Assembly (NCBI RefSeq): GCF_014529535.1
Contig: NC_050735.1
Coordinates: 6,707,739-6,771,738 of the forward strand
Direction: 5' to 3'
DNA: 64,000 nucleotides
Origin: Bradysia coprophila
Taxonomy: Eukaryota > Arthropoda > Insecta > Diptera > Sciaridae
Both the position numbers and the translations under genes were made by a program. Below, piece by piece: positions 24,360-37,152 of the stretch (position 1 is the stretch's first letter; every line of letters begins with the position of its first letter). Below the pieces are notes generated by a model. It was not told where the DNA came from and did no database searches. It saw only the letters and a list, made by a program, of their open reading frames with translations.

Positions 24360-26640
24360 AAAATGTCTTTAATTAAGTGGATGCGATTGGTCCATTTTCC
24401 AATAAATTTCTCCGCACAACCTTTACCTTCGAAAATTCCAACAATGCGTCTCAATTTCAAGATCTACCAGTAATTAACAATCAAAATATTGTTTTTAATG
24501 CACTTGGCACCGAAATAACTTTCATTCTTTCAAACTGGATCACATATTATCGAAAACGAAAATATTTTTTTTTTAAATAACCCACCGCATCGTCTATATT
24601 ATACCGCGATCATCGCATCTCATTTATTTTGGTTTTAGTATATATTCGAACCGGTACCAAACGCATACATACATAAGCAATCCAAAAAAAAAAGTGAATG
24701 AAACATCCATTCACATTCTATAATACCGGTCGATTGCCAATTGTGTGTACATATTAAGAAGAACATGAGTGTGATGCTGTGAAATTTACCAAAGTCTTTC
24801 CGAAGACTTGCTAATCACCGAAAGTATGCGCAGAGTATAGATCGAAAATATGTCATCAATCAAATTTAATGACCACAATATATGGACCGGTTCATCTGAA
24901 AACGAATTGTATTGAAACTAGACTGGACTGGACACCTGTATATATTTTGACCTGGTATGTGTTTTTCCTGTGTGTTTCCTATTTTTGAAGGATTTTATTT
25001 TTATCGGAAGTTTGACGTAAAAGGTCTTTAAAATTGAATCAGTCAAACAATGTAAATAACAATAGTTTTCTATGCTTTACGCTTCAATTACAAAAAACTT
25101 TGACACAAAATCTTTTACTTCATTTTGTTTTAACTGAATTTCGCTATAAAATGACGGCACTAGGCAAAGTTCATCGCTCATTTTTTTGTGGCTGTCGTTA
25201 ACAGATAAGAACACGGCAGAGTAGAGAAATTATAAGTCTTTTGTATTACAAGAGTGATACTTCTTGTTACTAGATCATTACACTTTGACGAGTGGACAAA
25301 GGAATTTACACTCGTCTACCACACCTGGCAAAGACATTAATTTACGTACAGCCAAAAAAAAATATGGAAATTGCACAATTTTGTTTTTAACAGATGCTAT
25401 ACATATTTCTAGATCCTCAGATTCTGACAGCTTTGATACTGAATAGGTTTTTGGTTTTTGTCTCTGAAAATTAACATGTATGAGATAAATATTTCGGCTG
25501 GGAAAAAGTTCGAAAAACTCATAAACATCACATCTGTCAGAATCTGTGGGTATAAAAGGGCATAGGATAGGATAAAATGTCACAGGAATTGGGAAAACAT
25601 CAGAAAACATCATGAAATCGATCACAGTTAACTTCATGACCTATTTTCCGACGTAAGACCCATGACTTATCAGTCAAGGGATAAGAAGTAATATAAGTTC
25701 GAGTTTATACAGACGTTCGAAAAGAGTGGTAATTTTCATATATATTTTTATTAATATCAAAAATTTAAAGTTAACACAATGGTAATAACGTTATTGAGCT
25801 TCTTGTTTAAACCATAAAACTGGTGACAAATTAATGCAGTCGTATTGTCACTGAAGCGAATGAGTTCATTCAACTAATTTATTTATTAATTTTTTTAACT
25901 TTGAAAAGCTGGGATCATGTTAAGGTGCAACTTGTATATTTTGCTGAAAAATATTGTCGAAATTGTTGTGAATTTTGATGATTTTTAAACGATTTTGTTT
26001 TTAAACGAAAGATTTCGATGCTTTTGTGATCTAAATAAAAGGGATAGAAGTTTTCACAAGGTATTTTTAATCGGCGTAAAGAATTATTCTAACTTGATGC
26101 CACTAAAATCGGAATATCGAAACAGTAACGGTAAGTGTCTTTTTGCCGCCTTCGGCTTGAATATACCAGCTCTACCCTTGTCGATAAATTGTTACCGAAT
26201 CAAATTGCTCAAAAACACACGAACGACTTTATAAGTATCATCACAAGCTGATGAATTACGTAGTAGCATCTAAGCAGCAGCATCTAATTTATCTAAGTTA
26301 ACGTAGAACTTGAAAACAAGAAGTAACTTTTCCATACAAAGTATATCAACTTACAATTGTTAAAAGTGTACTATGTGCAGAATGAGCACCAGCTGAACAC
26401 ACTTATTTTATGATAAACAATCAAAACACATTCTTAACATGTTTTTACTTCATTCATACGTGGTATGTGCGCGCGTTAACGTCGAAATACACTGTGTGTT
26501 GGTTGTCTTTGAATTGTTTACAATACAAAGTGTTTTTGTTTGTACACCAGCTGGTGCTCAGTCTGCACATTGGAAACTTTTAGCAATTGTACTCCCTCCC
26601 TACAATGTGTTCATCTCCAAAAACACAATTTCAGATATAT
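24360..26640. other. Intergenic DNA, mostly unrecognised
   Basis: Contains one copy of the CTTTTACTTCATTTT motif (25108) and a weak inverted pair AGATTCTGACAG/CTGTCAGAATCT (about 25420 and 25533). No exon is supported. Confidence 0.35.
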
Positions 26641-26642
26641 CA

Positions 26643-26800
26643 GAGTTTTAAAAGTCATCGATGTTCTCAGTCAATTAAGGGCTTCACAGTCTATTTTAGC
26701 AGAAAATTTGAATTCGCTGAGACGTATACAAATTTTGCGCCAAAATATCATTGACTGGAAACACTAAATTGACTATCGACGACTTTTACAACTTATAAAG
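26643..26800. repeat. Inverted-repeat element, family GAGTTTTAAAAGTC (copy 2)
   Basis: GAGTTTTAAAAGTCATCGAT and its inverse (TCGACGACTTTTACAACT) bound sequence similar to copy 1. The following TAGTATGAACCAACT also matches copy 1's flank, so the element may be longer. Confidence 0.7.
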
Positions 26801-26809
26801 CTGTCAAAG

Positions 26810-28740
26810 TATTTTTTTTAGTATGAACCAACTTAATGAATCCCAAATGAATTCTCGTAAAATGAACCGAAAATATTATTCATGGAATGTATCATTTTCG
26901 AAGGGGGCAAATTACCACGTAATAGTCAACTTTCGCATGGGGTCGTTGAGAAAATATTTAACGGGTCTCTATTTCGTGTAAAATTAAATTTTTAAGTTTG
27001 AATTTTAGACAGACCCAGACTGGCTACCAGAAGGCGCGTCGGGCATTCTGTTTAGGGGATCCTTAAACTCAGTAGAGAGAGCCAATTTTACTCGGAAGAG
27101 GAATACATGAATTTTAAGTAAAAAAGGCAGAGCGCATCGGGATTTGCCAAATTAGTCCATATGGCCATTGCGGGCCTGTTTTTAGACCAAATTTTAACTT
27201 AGAATAACTTTGTGCGAAAAGATTTGGGCATTTCCGTGTTGCTGGTCGGGTCGGGATGTATCAAATTACATTAATGTTTCACGACGATTAACTATAACTC
27301 GTGAAAACGTGAAAACTTCTATCCCTAATTTGATTTAGCAGTGTCAGCATCCTATCTTAATGATCGTCTAAATCTTTTGATTGTTTGAGGATTTAAAAAA
27401 AAAAAATTCTTTTTAACTAAATTTATATGAATAAAAAAAAAAGTTAAAATAAGTTGGTATAATTATGGTATAACTTGGGTGACACATCAGACATTTATAA
27501 TATATTATCGTTTTTAAAGTGTGTAATCGCCTTTATGTTTTTACTTTTTTTTCTAAATATTTTTATGTCTTTTCTCTATTAGTTTAAGTTTTCCATAACT
27601 TTTGGTTTTTCTTTTTGTTGATATTTGGTTTACAATTCAAAGTTTTAAATTCTTTCTAACTAATTTCATCATGCAGTACATCAATATACCAACACACAAC
27701 AGTTTACGTGTTCTGTTTACAATAAATTTTTATTTTCTCAATAATTAGTTTATGTTCAACATCAAGTAAAGTCTATCTGTTGACCGACCTCCGTTCAGAC
27801 ACAACTAATAAAATAGGCCAGTCAGCAGTGTTTTTTTTATTGGTTCTGCGTATATAACATGAATTTTTAAATGTTTTTTTTTTGTTTAAATGTTCAGTTA
27901 CGAACTGTATGCTCTCGTATGTTTTCAATATTTTGATAGTTAATTTCAACAAATAGTGGAATCGTTTCCCTCTGATTTCCATTTTATTCAGCGTTTTCAG
28001 CTTGAAAGATTTTTTGATTGTTTTACATAATAGCCATCGTAATATTATATATATCTGTCTGATGTTTTTATTATCAAAAATGGCTTTCAAATCATATACT
28101 GTGTAGCGGTGTCGCTTAAAGCTTTCAGTTTGAATAAATAGATTTTTACGGCAATTGCAAGTGTTTTGGGCTACATTGGTGGATTATAAGGATTTCTTCT
28201 TCATTTTTATTTTTAAATATTTTATTAATTGTTTGGAAGTGGATACATGTGGGTTTCAATAGTTTTGTGAACTAAGAACTAATTATATTCAGCCATTCCT
28301 CCTCTTGTGTGTTCCACATTAAAAAAAAAACGTAAAAGTGCCAAGATTTTAATTTTAATTTCACTTTTATTATCTTTCCAGTTGAAACAAATTGTGTCGA
28401 ATTCCAGTGAGTCATATGTTGTCAATAAAATTAAACGATTAGCTCTGACGAATATAGTAAAATTACCATTATGATAATGTTAAGACAAATGAAGTAAAAG
28501 ATTTTGTGGAAATTGTTATATATGACGACGCGCTTGCGATTTCATAAAGATTACTGTATCTACGCAACATTTTCGAGCACAATTCGATCGATTAAAGCTC
28601 TTGTATAGTCATTAGAACAAATAGATAATTCGCCAGTAGCTGTTTCGGCCTCGGAAACGAAAGAGTGCAAAAGGGGGGAATCACATCAAACCCAAACGGG
28701 TTAAAAATAGTTAGACGTGAGCTAATCGAAAACACCACTG
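26810..28740. other. AT-rich DNA, nothing recognised
   Basis: One inverted CTTTTACTTCATTTG core at 28488; otherwise nothing supported. Confidence 0.35.
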
Positions 28741-28879
28741 GATACCAGAGGGCCAATTATTGGTAAATTTGTTAACCGAACTTACCAAAGATTAACAAAG
28801 TTTACTGAAAGTTACCAAAAATTTTACATAATTTCTGGAAATTCGGTAAATGAATTTATCAATAATAGGCTCTGATACC
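28741..28879. repeat. GGTAAATTT-word element (copy 1)
   Basis: GATACCAGAGGGCCAATTAT and ATAATAGGCTCTGATACC are inverted ends. The interior is built of TACCGAA and GGTAAATT words in both orientations. Related copies are at 44630-44955 and 51058-51182, with a partial one at 31097-31180. Confidence 0.65.
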
Positions 28880-29992
28880 AATTACTTCACTACTTTTACA
28901 ACTTTTAATCATTTCTCTCAATTTTTTTTTGGAAATATGGCGTCATCATCAATTTAAATCAGTAAAAGAATAAAATTCCACTGGTATCAATAGACGAGAG
29001 TTTTAGATAATGAAAAGTCCTCTGGCCACTTGTTGCTTCAACGGAAAAGTTTCAAATTAATCAGCCCAACAGAAATTACCTATATATGTGGAACACTTCA
29101 AACCCACCATTTCTGTTGTTTATTAACTTATTACATTTTATAGTGAGGGCGAATTCGTTTTTGGTATTATAAATGTCAGATAAATTTTACTTTTAACGAA
29201 ATGTTTTGTTAATTGTTTTTGGTAAATATGCTTACCGGTATGTCGTGATTGAGCAAAACTAATTTTATTAAAGCGAATTATACTGATAGGTTTCTTCAAA
29301 TTTCTTAATTTCTCTAATTAGCCGAAATTAGATTACAAAAATAAACGGAAAATTTTTAGAATTATATTTCAACTACATTCAATAGACTTAAATTATATCG
29401 AAAATATATTTTTCATATTGATTCAGTAGTTTTATTAAAAAATATTAGTTTTTCTTTTTATTCTACGAAGATATTCTATAAATTTCATATTGCACACGAC
29501 ATGAAATATGTTTTTTTAAGGTTAAATTTATCATCAATTTTAAGAAGCATATTATTTCAATTGTCTTTCTAATATCTAAGGTGTAAAAATAATAAATTAA
29601 AATACTTCTCTCTAGCATTGGAAACTTTTTTTCTTTTTTTATCTGAAATTCTACCAATCACAGTTTTTTTTCATCTTAATTACTTATTTAAACTTAAAAT
29701 TCCATAACTCTTCAATTGAGAACTTAAAATATCTTCTTTTTTGTGTATGTGTGATTACAGTGAGCAAAGTCCGCAAAGTCTTAAATCCAGTCAATGGTTT
29801 CCTTTCTTTAAGTAGTTGTTGTCAAAACAAATTGGCTGAATACTACGCTTTGTTCTTGTCAGTCGACCACTGTGGTCTAAATCTAAAATTTGTGCTGAGT
29901 CTACGAACAACATACTCTTCTGATCTCTGCAGATAATAGCGACCGAGTCAATATTATGCTCGATTGTCGTTGGACGTAGAAATAACGGTAGA

Positions 29993-30592
29993 ACAATGAC
30001 AGTAGGTCCATAAGTGACAGTATGTTAATGAATGGCAGTAGGTCAATGAATGACAATAGGTCAATAAAATAACATTGTTGGTCAATAAATGACAGTTTAT
30101 CAATATATGACAGGCTGTCATATGACAGTTTTGCCAATAAATGACAGTTGATCAATATATGACAATTGGTCAAGAAATGACAGTTGATCAATATATGACA
30201 GTTGGTCAATTAATGACAATTGGTCAATAAATGACAGTTGGTCAATAAATGACAGTTGGTCAATAAATGACAGTTGGTCAATAAATGACAATTGGTCAAT
30301 AAATGACAGTTGGTCAATAAATGACAGTTGGTCAATAAATGACAGTTGGTCAATAAATGACAGTTGGTCAATAAATGACAGTTGGTCAATAAATGACAGT
30401 TGGTCAATAAATGACAGTTGGTCAATAAATGACAGTTGGTCAATAAATGACAGTTGGTCAATAAATGACAGTTGGTCAATAAATGACAGTTGGTCAATAA
30501 ATGACAGTTGGTCAATAAATGACAGTTGATCAATAAATGACAGTTGGTCAATAAATGACAGTTAGTCAATAAATGACAGTTGGTCAATAAAT
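29993..30592. repeat. 18-bp minisatellite (CAATAAATGACAGTTGGT)n
   Basis: About 33 units. The right two-thirds (30203-30592) are almost perfect copies; the left third is increasingly diverged. The minus-strand frame of repeating LLTNCH is a by-product of the 18-bp period. Confidence 0.95.
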
Positions 30593-31462
30593 TCAAACTA
30601 GACAATAGTGGACAATAGTATTATTGAAAAAGGTTTTTGAGTGAGAAAATCTGACATTTTTCTTCAATCTACACATAATTTTTGTCTTGAAATAATACAC
30701 GAACTTCATGGGAGGTTCAAAATTCACCGTTGCCTATTCTTCCAGATATTTTCGAGTTGTCGACTTTTAAATGAGTGATGCATTTTCTTTCAGCTGATTT
30801 TCACCAGATCCACTCATACAATCAACTCAATTTTGTTAGCAAGAAATTCATGTGTTCGATTGTTTTTTTTTAAGTTCCAACATATCCACACTTCCATCAA
30901 TAAATTGTACACTTTTTTGATGTGTATGTTACAGTTGTCTCTCTCTACGCGGGCTCGTATGCGTGTATCATCACTTATTTCAAAGTCCTAGTATTCAGCC
31001 AATGCTTTCTAACAACTTTTAAGCTATGGAACTGGGCCTATTTTTAAGAATTTACTTGCTGAAATAATTGAAATAACCGAAATTCGCCGAACTTTTCCGA
31101 CAAACAATATCGGTAAGTTATCGGTAAATTTCGGTAATTTTCTGGGATTTCAGTATTTCAGCCCTGATGGGCCGTGGGTAATATTCCAACTTCTCAATGC
31201 GCGCTCGAATTACGATATTACTCACTGTAAAAATTTACACAAAAAATAGAATTCGGTTATAGACACTGTCACTACTACCAATGTTTAAATACAAAAGTAA
31301 GAAAAAAAAAAAAAAACATTTTAACGATTAAGGAACGTAATTATTTATGCGAATAATGCGGTGGTGTAAGTTCTTCAGAAATCTACTTTTTAGTGAAAAG
31401 TTAAATTAGAGAAAGATTTTTTTTTCTTTTCAAATGTTTATATATCGCCTTGTATATTCAAT

Positions 31463-32825
31463 TTACTCGTCTTCAGATGGGCAATCATTTGTCAGGAGTA
31501 CGGCACTGTCTCCATTTTCTGCTTCAACAGCCTGCAAACGAGAACAGAAAAATTAAGTTGCAGAATGAAGCTCATTAATTAGCTATAGTCTTTAACTCGA
31601 CCTATAGGATTACGATTAATTACGATTACACTGGAAAATGGATTCTCTCGGGTGAAAGTGTCCCGCGCCCAAGGACACGGTAACACAATCACCCTAATAT
31701 CGTTTCTTCCATAGATACGTAATCTAAACTATTGAGTGTGAGAATTGACACAACCGATCGAGTGAAAGGGAAATCATAATCTGAGAATGCCTTACGAACA
31801 GATCCTTATCTACCATGCACACTTACCATAAAATCTTGTCGTTTTTTCGAGCAAGGTAAACAGTTCCGCTTTCCCACGACGAAACATAAAAGTATCACAA
31901 CGACAACAGTCACGAATGCAGAACACAATATTGCCGGAAACAATATATTGTCTCCGGATTCATATGCGGACCATGAGAAATACGTGGATGGATCTACGAT
32001 GGGCCAATGTGATTTGATCCAGTTCCTGGGTGTTTTGTGTTTTTCCACAATGTCTACGGTGTTTGTTGGTGTTTTGTCGTTGAATTCTGGTTGAATGGAA
32101 ATAATCGGTTTAGCAAACGGTTTGGTCAGGTTTTCAATGAGAGACGCAGATGGTGGTGGTGATTTCAGTGCTGTTGGCATTGAAGTGGAAGTTGTTGTGA
32201 GAACAATTGCCGGTTGAACGGTTGATGTTGTCTGACGCAATGGTTGTTCGGTGGTTGTACTTGTAGTAGGTGTTACTGCAGCTACGGTTGATGTTGATGT
32301 TATTGTTGATTTTGCCGTTGTTGTTGTTGTTGTTGTTGTACTTGGGGTAGTCTTAATCGACTGGGGCAAGCCATTTGCCCTATTTTGAACAATTGTACTC
32401 GAATCTAACTCTGTAGACTTCGGAAGATATGTAACTGTTGTACTGTATTTCGTTGAATAGACTTGTTGCTTATTTTGCTGGTTGAATGAAAGTATCTCAT
32501 TGCTGTCTATATCCACTTTGAACTTTTCTGTCTTATTTACTTTCAGCGGTTTAATGTTACTACCACTGGTGCTAGTCTTATTATGCGCCTTGTAAAACCA
32601 TGCCGATGGACTTGACATAAATTCAACGGAAATCATTAGCGGCACGAGAATAGCACCAACAATTATCGAACAAACGAAAAACATGCCTATGCATGCCACC
32701 AGTGATTTTTTCTTACGACCAGTTTTAGCAGGTCGTTGCTTCCCATCCGCCCCCTTGTAATCGTCATGCTGCGGCAAAATTGTATATTGTAAACTGTTTT
32801 CGCCATGACGGATCGTTTTATACAT
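31463..32825 (-). CDS. Two-pass membrane protein with Thr-rich lumenal stalk (355 aa, 2 exons)
   Basis: Exon 1 runs from 32825 down to 31827 and ends ATG|GTAAGT. Exon 2 runs from 31531 down to 31463 behind a TTTGCAG acceptor. The junction is phase 0 and the last 22 residues are AVEAENGDSAVLLTNDCPSEDE. If the exon-1 frame is read through the donor it stops after six further residues, so the short downstream exon is the better end. The N-terminus is basic (RPAKTGRKKK, 31-40). Membrane helix 1 spans about 41-66. Residues 70-290 are Ser/Thr-rich with a run of eight Thr near 163-170 and several N-glycosylation sequons (NKT), so mucin-like O-glycosylation is likely. Helix 2 spans 295-318, followed by a Cys-containing basic tail. 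Both termini probably face the cytosol. The Thr run corresponds to a (GTT)n microsatellite on the plus strand at about 32317-32340. The family is not recognised. Confidence 0.82.
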
Positions 32826-32829
32826 ATTT

Positions 32830-33740
32830 TCGGTTTGTTTTCAATCAACTGGTTTTCAATAATTCAAATTTTCTCTACAAAAAATTATTTGCTGCGATGA
32901 GTGTGTCACTGCGTTTACACCAATTTTAAAATATCAAAAAACGAACGAAAAACCAAACTGTTAACACTTCACTTTGATTCAGTTACAATGAGCTACACTT
33001 AAAGATGCATATTATTGCTAATCAGTTGTTTATTTGTCCAAAGCACCATTACAAAATGTTTATTTAAAATCTGTGTTCCTTTCCTGTGATTTTTCTGTAT
33101 GTTACAAACAGGAAAATCAATATTCAAGGGAGTCCATATGAATGTCGTAAATGATATGAGCAAAATATCCTTTTTTCGATGTTCGAAATGGTTCATGTAC
33201 AGGATGGATATTCGAATGTCAAATCTAATGCTCGCTTAATGATAGAACAGGAATATGTTGATGTAGTGAGCTTTTCTTTCAATAATTCAAGATGTAAATA
33301 GTTTAGATTTAGACCTGTTGTAGTTCGTAGCTTTAAGTAAGTAAAATTCGACTGAAGAAATGTAAGAAGATTAATAAAACATTTCCTACAGTTTCAGCCA
33401 AACTTTCGCAAACTTTATTTTCTAGACGTAGTCTGGACGACGATTCTCGTATCGTATTTTCGTAACTCAAAATATTCGTAACTTGACATTTGCGTGTATA
33501 AAATCACATATTAACTGTCAATTTACTAATTCTTACAGTCACGAACGTATGAGAATTGAAGCCCTAGACTTACGATACTGAGAAAATCTAATGATACTGA
33601 ATCTGAGAAAACACAAAATTTGAGATAAATGTACAGTTAGAGCCCTAAACGAACTTCACTCCGTCTACTCTAACAGTTTTTATTGTTATTTTGAAATGGA
33701 CTGCGAATTCACCTTGAGAAACACTTGGGCAGGCATAGTT
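32830..33740. other. Spacer between two minus-strand genes
   Basis: Nothing recognised. The first bases must hold the 5' UTR and promoter of the 355-aa gene, with no clear TATA box. Confidence 0.35.
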
Positions 33741-33745
33741 CTCAT

Positions 33746-33845
33746 CTGTTATCGATAATGACTGCAGGAACGAATGACATGCTCTGGTTGATGTAGTCTT
33801 ATATAGCAAAAAGCATGTTCGAAACAATGAAGTAAAAGATTTGAA
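33746..33845. repeat. About 100-bp element, ATCTGTTATCGATAATGAC to GAAGTAAAAGATTT (copy 1)
   Basis: Begins ATCTGTTATCGATAATGACT and ends near AATGAAGTAAAAGATTTG. Copies are at 37078-37152 and 51828-51933, with inverted fragments near 61600 and 25190. Confidence 0.65.
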
Positions 33846-34100
33846 ATCAATCTATTGGAAATACTTAGATCAAATGAAGTCATATATCACGGAAAATACT
33901 GATGCACACTCAAATTGACCCGAACTAGATTTCAACCCGAACGTGAACTTAAATTTCAGGCCGGCCGCGAAATTAACCAGAACCTAATTTTTTTTGAAGT
34001 CGGGCTCAAGCCACCCGGCCAGTTCTGAGCATTATTGAATGAACCAACGAAACGACAAGTCAGCATATTCGAATCAAACGCAACTATATTGTAAATCTCT

Positions 34101-34106
34101 TTTATT
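34101..34106 (-). promoter_or_regulatory. Poly(A) signal AATAAA of the 583-aa gene
   Basis: TTTATT on the plus strand reads AATAAA on the minus strand, 8 bases beyond the stop codon. Confidence 0.7.
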
Positions 34107-34113
34107 CAATAAA

Positions 34114-35865
34114 TTACTTAAAATCTCTTACAACTAATGTAGCACTGGGTACAACAGAATCTTCAACGCTCCGCCTCCGACGTCCTAACACCATTGGCAT
34201 TAGCATTGCCATCGTTGCAGGAATCATACCTGCACCAACAGCAGCTAGCATTGCTGGTCCATCATTATTTGATGTAGTGATTCCTTTGGTCATAGGCACA
34301 TTACGATATACTTTACGTTTTTTGACAACAAGCGGTTTATTACCGCTATTGCTCAATGCGGCACTATCTTCGACACTTTCAAATGACGACTCGACTTCCA
34401 GCATACCGCCATGTGATAGTGCCATAGGTTTGTGATCATAAGAGAACGTGTTGTTTTTAGCCGGTAGAACCGTTAGTTTAACAGAATGATGAGATAGCAG
34501 GTCATTCGCTTGAATGTTTGTCAAATTTAATGCCCGTTTTCCGTTACGTTTGGGTGTTTGATAACCTTTAGTGGTTGAAACGAGAACCCATTCACCGTCA
34601 CCGTTGTCTGGATGTGAAAATGGACGATATTTTGTTGGATCACGATCAGATGAATGTGGTCGCTTTGATGGTGTTCGGTACGGGAAATTACTAGGTCGAT
34701 TGTCAGTTATGATATCCTGACTCCATGGTTTCGGTGTGTTTCTGTCGACGTCATAATAGTCACTTACATCATGACGATCATCATCGTACCACTGATGCTG
34801 ATTGTTACTATTAGATTGTTGGTTGAAATCGTACTGTGGTCTCGGTTTATATGTGGGCCGCTTTTCATAGCCGGTATTCTGATTCTGGCTCCATGAGTAC
34901 TGCGGACGATTGCTCGGTTGAGGTGGTCTATATGCGTCATATGAAGTGTATACCGGCTTCTGTGTCGGGTGGTCGTCTGCATAGTCATCGTTGAATTCAT
35001 CGTGGTAACTTGGCGGTGGACGTGGCTTGGGAAAACTGTTGTGATACTTGTCGTCATCGTCGTCGTTGTAGCTTGTTTGATGGGAAAGCGGTGAATCGTA
35101 CGAATTTTTGTGACTGAATTTACTGCTGTTTGGATACCACTTTGATACCTTGCTCGACGACCACGGAACCGCCTCCAAGGTAACCCAGCCATCTTTGTCG
35201 TTGTACGGATTGGTTTGACTTTGATGCTTATGCGAATAGCGGTCGTTCCATTTGCTGTATTTCTGCTCGATTTCGTCGTCATTGATGAAATCCATACGAT
35301 CCGTTGTCACTTCCTCCTCCGTATTCGTATGTTTTTGATTCATCTTCTCGATCTCTTTCAATGCATTCTTGGTTGATTCGTCGGCATTTTTGATTTTTTC
35401 CGAATAATCTTTGATAAACTTTTTCAGCAACGATGGAGGATACGCGTTCTTCTTCTGGTCTACATCTCCCTTGGTATCGTCACCTTCCTGCGGTTTACCC
35501 GGATCGCTGATTTGAAAACTCAGTGTTGCTCGAACATCATGATTTCGATTGTTCAGTCGTTGCTCTGCTGATGGCGATAGTGAAACTAATTCTTTTTCCG
35601 TGAATCGGTCTCCAGTTCGTCGTACCAACATTTTCTTTTCTGCATCTCTGTTTGTGTTCTCCGCCTGTCTATCACTTAGTTTTGACGCATGACTGATCTC
35701 CTCAATTATGGTAATCGGATCAAGTGAGCCGGGAACATTCAGTCGGTATGTGGTGAAATTGTTTGTGGAACTTTGTGGATTATCTGAATGAACTGTTTCC
35801 GTGTTGCCTAGTACCAAAACAACTGCCTCGAACAACAAAAAATGCTTTACATTTAACACACTCAT
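34114..35865 (-). CDS. Secreted, cysteine-free, Tyr/Pro/Asp-rich protein (583 aa, single exon)
   Basis: The frame is open for 583 codons without an intron. Residues 1-27 look like a signal peptide (FLLFEAVVLVLG core). Residues 60-200 are charged and probably helical. Residues 200-420 are low-complexity, rich in Tyr, Pro, Asp, Asn and Ser (for example KPRPPPSYHDEFNDDYADD). Trp-Val elements occur at DGWVTLEAVPW (225-235) and GEWVLVSTTKGY (424-435), and SKWY at 241-244. Residues 538-560 are hydrophobic (AMLAAVGAGMIPATMAMLMP), then RRRR at 562-565, a furin-type site. No Cys was seen. AATAAA lies only 8 bases after the stop, so the 3' UTR is very short. SKWY and the Trp-Val elements recur in the 43491-48877 protein. 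A secreted or extracellular-matrix role is likely; the specific function is unknown. Confidence 0.85.
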   Translation of the reverse strand: MSVLNVKHFLLFEAVVLVLGNTETVHSDNPQSSTNNFTTYRLNVPGSLDPITIIEEISHASKLSDRQAENTNRDAEKKMLVRRTGDRFTEKELVSLSPSAEQRLNNRNHDVRATLSFQISDPGKPQEGDDTKGDVDQKKNAYPPSLLKKFIKDYSEKIKNADESTKNALKEIEKMNQKHTNTEEEVTTDRMDFINDDEIEQKYSKWNDRYSHKHQSQTNPYNDKDGWVTLEAVPWSSSKVSKWYPNSSKFSHKNSYDSPLSHQTSYNDDDDDKYHNSFPKPRPPPSYHDEFNDDYADDHPTQKPVYTSYDAYRPPQPSNRPQYSWSQNQNTGYEKRPTYKPRPQYDFNQQSNSNNQHQWYDDDRHDVSDYYDVDRNTPKPWSQDIITDNRPSNFPYRTPSKRPHSSDRDPTKYRPFSHPDNGDGEWVLVSTTKGYQTPKRNGKRALNLTNIQANDLLSHHSVKLTVLPAKNNTFSYDHKPMALSHGGMLEVESSFESVEDSAALSNSGNKPLVVKKRKVYRNVPMTKGITTSNNDGPAMLAAVGAGMIPATMAMLMPMVLGRRRRSVEDSVVPSATLVVRDFK

Positions 35866-35869
35866 TTTG

Positions 35870-37075
35870 TATCAGAGTTTTTTTCACGACAAATCTGCCA
35901 AGTTCATAATTACAAAAACAAAAAAGCAACAAACAAAACACTTTTGTTCTCACTAAAGTTTATTACTCTACGAAATCTTAACTACAACTAATCTAAACTA
36001 TACCAAATAACCTACTAATATACATAGTTTCTCTTCTGACTATACACCTAGCATCCGATCTTCCATGGTGTGTTATACGCCTTTCTTACCTCCAACCAAA
36101 GTATAATTATTAATAACAATATCAAAATGTGATACAAAGATAAGATTGCAACTGAGATGTGTGTGAATATAGACGATACACAGCATAAAACACAACATAA
36201 AAAGCCGTATACAGTATATACACACTCGATCTATACACATGGTAAAAAATCAGAAAGCATATTTTTGATGAGGAGAGAATTTCATACGATTCTGACTTTA
36301 TGATAACTATTTACCATCGTGAGAATGCACGTTACACTATGCCGCACACATACATACACGTTAAGTTGCTTCATTTGTTTCCATTTTATGCGAATAAAGG
36401 AAAGTAAATTTGTCGTATCAATTGTTTGAAAGACTGCCACGACGCAGTTACAAAAACAACCATTTTCTCAACGCAGCGACGAAAAGTAAAATGTGATATA
36501 TCCTCTTGTATATACTTCGTCAGGCACATAATGTGTATTATAACACTCGACCTGCGGCCTATTTCAACATATTCCATAATAGATGTTTCTTGAACGATGT
36601 AAACCGACCCAAAGCGACCCCATCTAGGTTGCACTAAACGGTCGAATATCTTTTTGGGAAATTTTCCATATTTACCCACAAATACACATTTTCAGGAAAA
36701 AAAAAAAGGAAAATTGTGAGAAACAGCCGGATGATTTATGAAAAATTGACAAAAAAGTTTCCCCAACAACAGGCACTGCCAAGTATCATTTTTGGGAAAG
36801 ACTTTTGGGAAATTTCTCAGATTTTCCACTACTTTTCCATACAGTCGACGTGAGCGAAATTGAGACATGAATTTGCTTCAGCTGTTTTTCAGCTGTTCAT
36901 ATCAACTTATACGTCTTTATACGGACATGCACTCCCTTAGTAGAGGTATAAAATCGTATGAAGACATTTTGTGTGCTGAAAAACAGCTGCAGCAATCTGA
37001 GGCTGTCTAATTTCACTGACGTTTACTGTAGTTTCTCAAAAAAAGGGAAACCATTGTGAAGTGTTACACACAACT
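35870..37075. other. Intergenic DNA upstream of the 583-aa gene
   Basis: Contains a stretch (36650-36840) of repeated GGGAAATTTTCC-like words and a palindromic AGCTGTTTTTCAGCTG near 36889. No gene is supported. Confidence 0.35.
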
Positions 37076-37077
37076 AT

Positions 37078-37152
37078 CATCTGTTATCGATAATGACTGC
37101 CGGAATAAACGACAATATCTCACTTCAAAATGAAGTACAAGATTTGTAATAT
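37078..37152. repeat. Copy 2 of the ATCTGTTATCGATAATGAC element
   Basis: ATCTGTTATCGATAATGACT is followed by GCCGGAATAAACGACA and AATGAAGTACAAGATTTG. Confidence 0.6.

Noticed and set aside
25264-25637. Overlapping frames of 60 (+) and 119 (-) codons
   Set aside because: No motif or splice support; a weak inverted repeat suggests non-coding repeat DNA.
29993-30592. CRISPR-like array
   Set aside because: Units are contiguous with no unique spacers, and the genome is eukaryotic.
30210-30605. 131-codon minus-strand frame of repeated LLTNCH
   Set aside because: It is produced by the 18-bp minisatellite; there is no start context, splice site or variation of a coding kind.
34764-35282. 172-codon minus frame rich in Thr and Arg
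   Set aside because: It is the shifted frame of the real 583-aa gene; its composition reflects that gene's codons.
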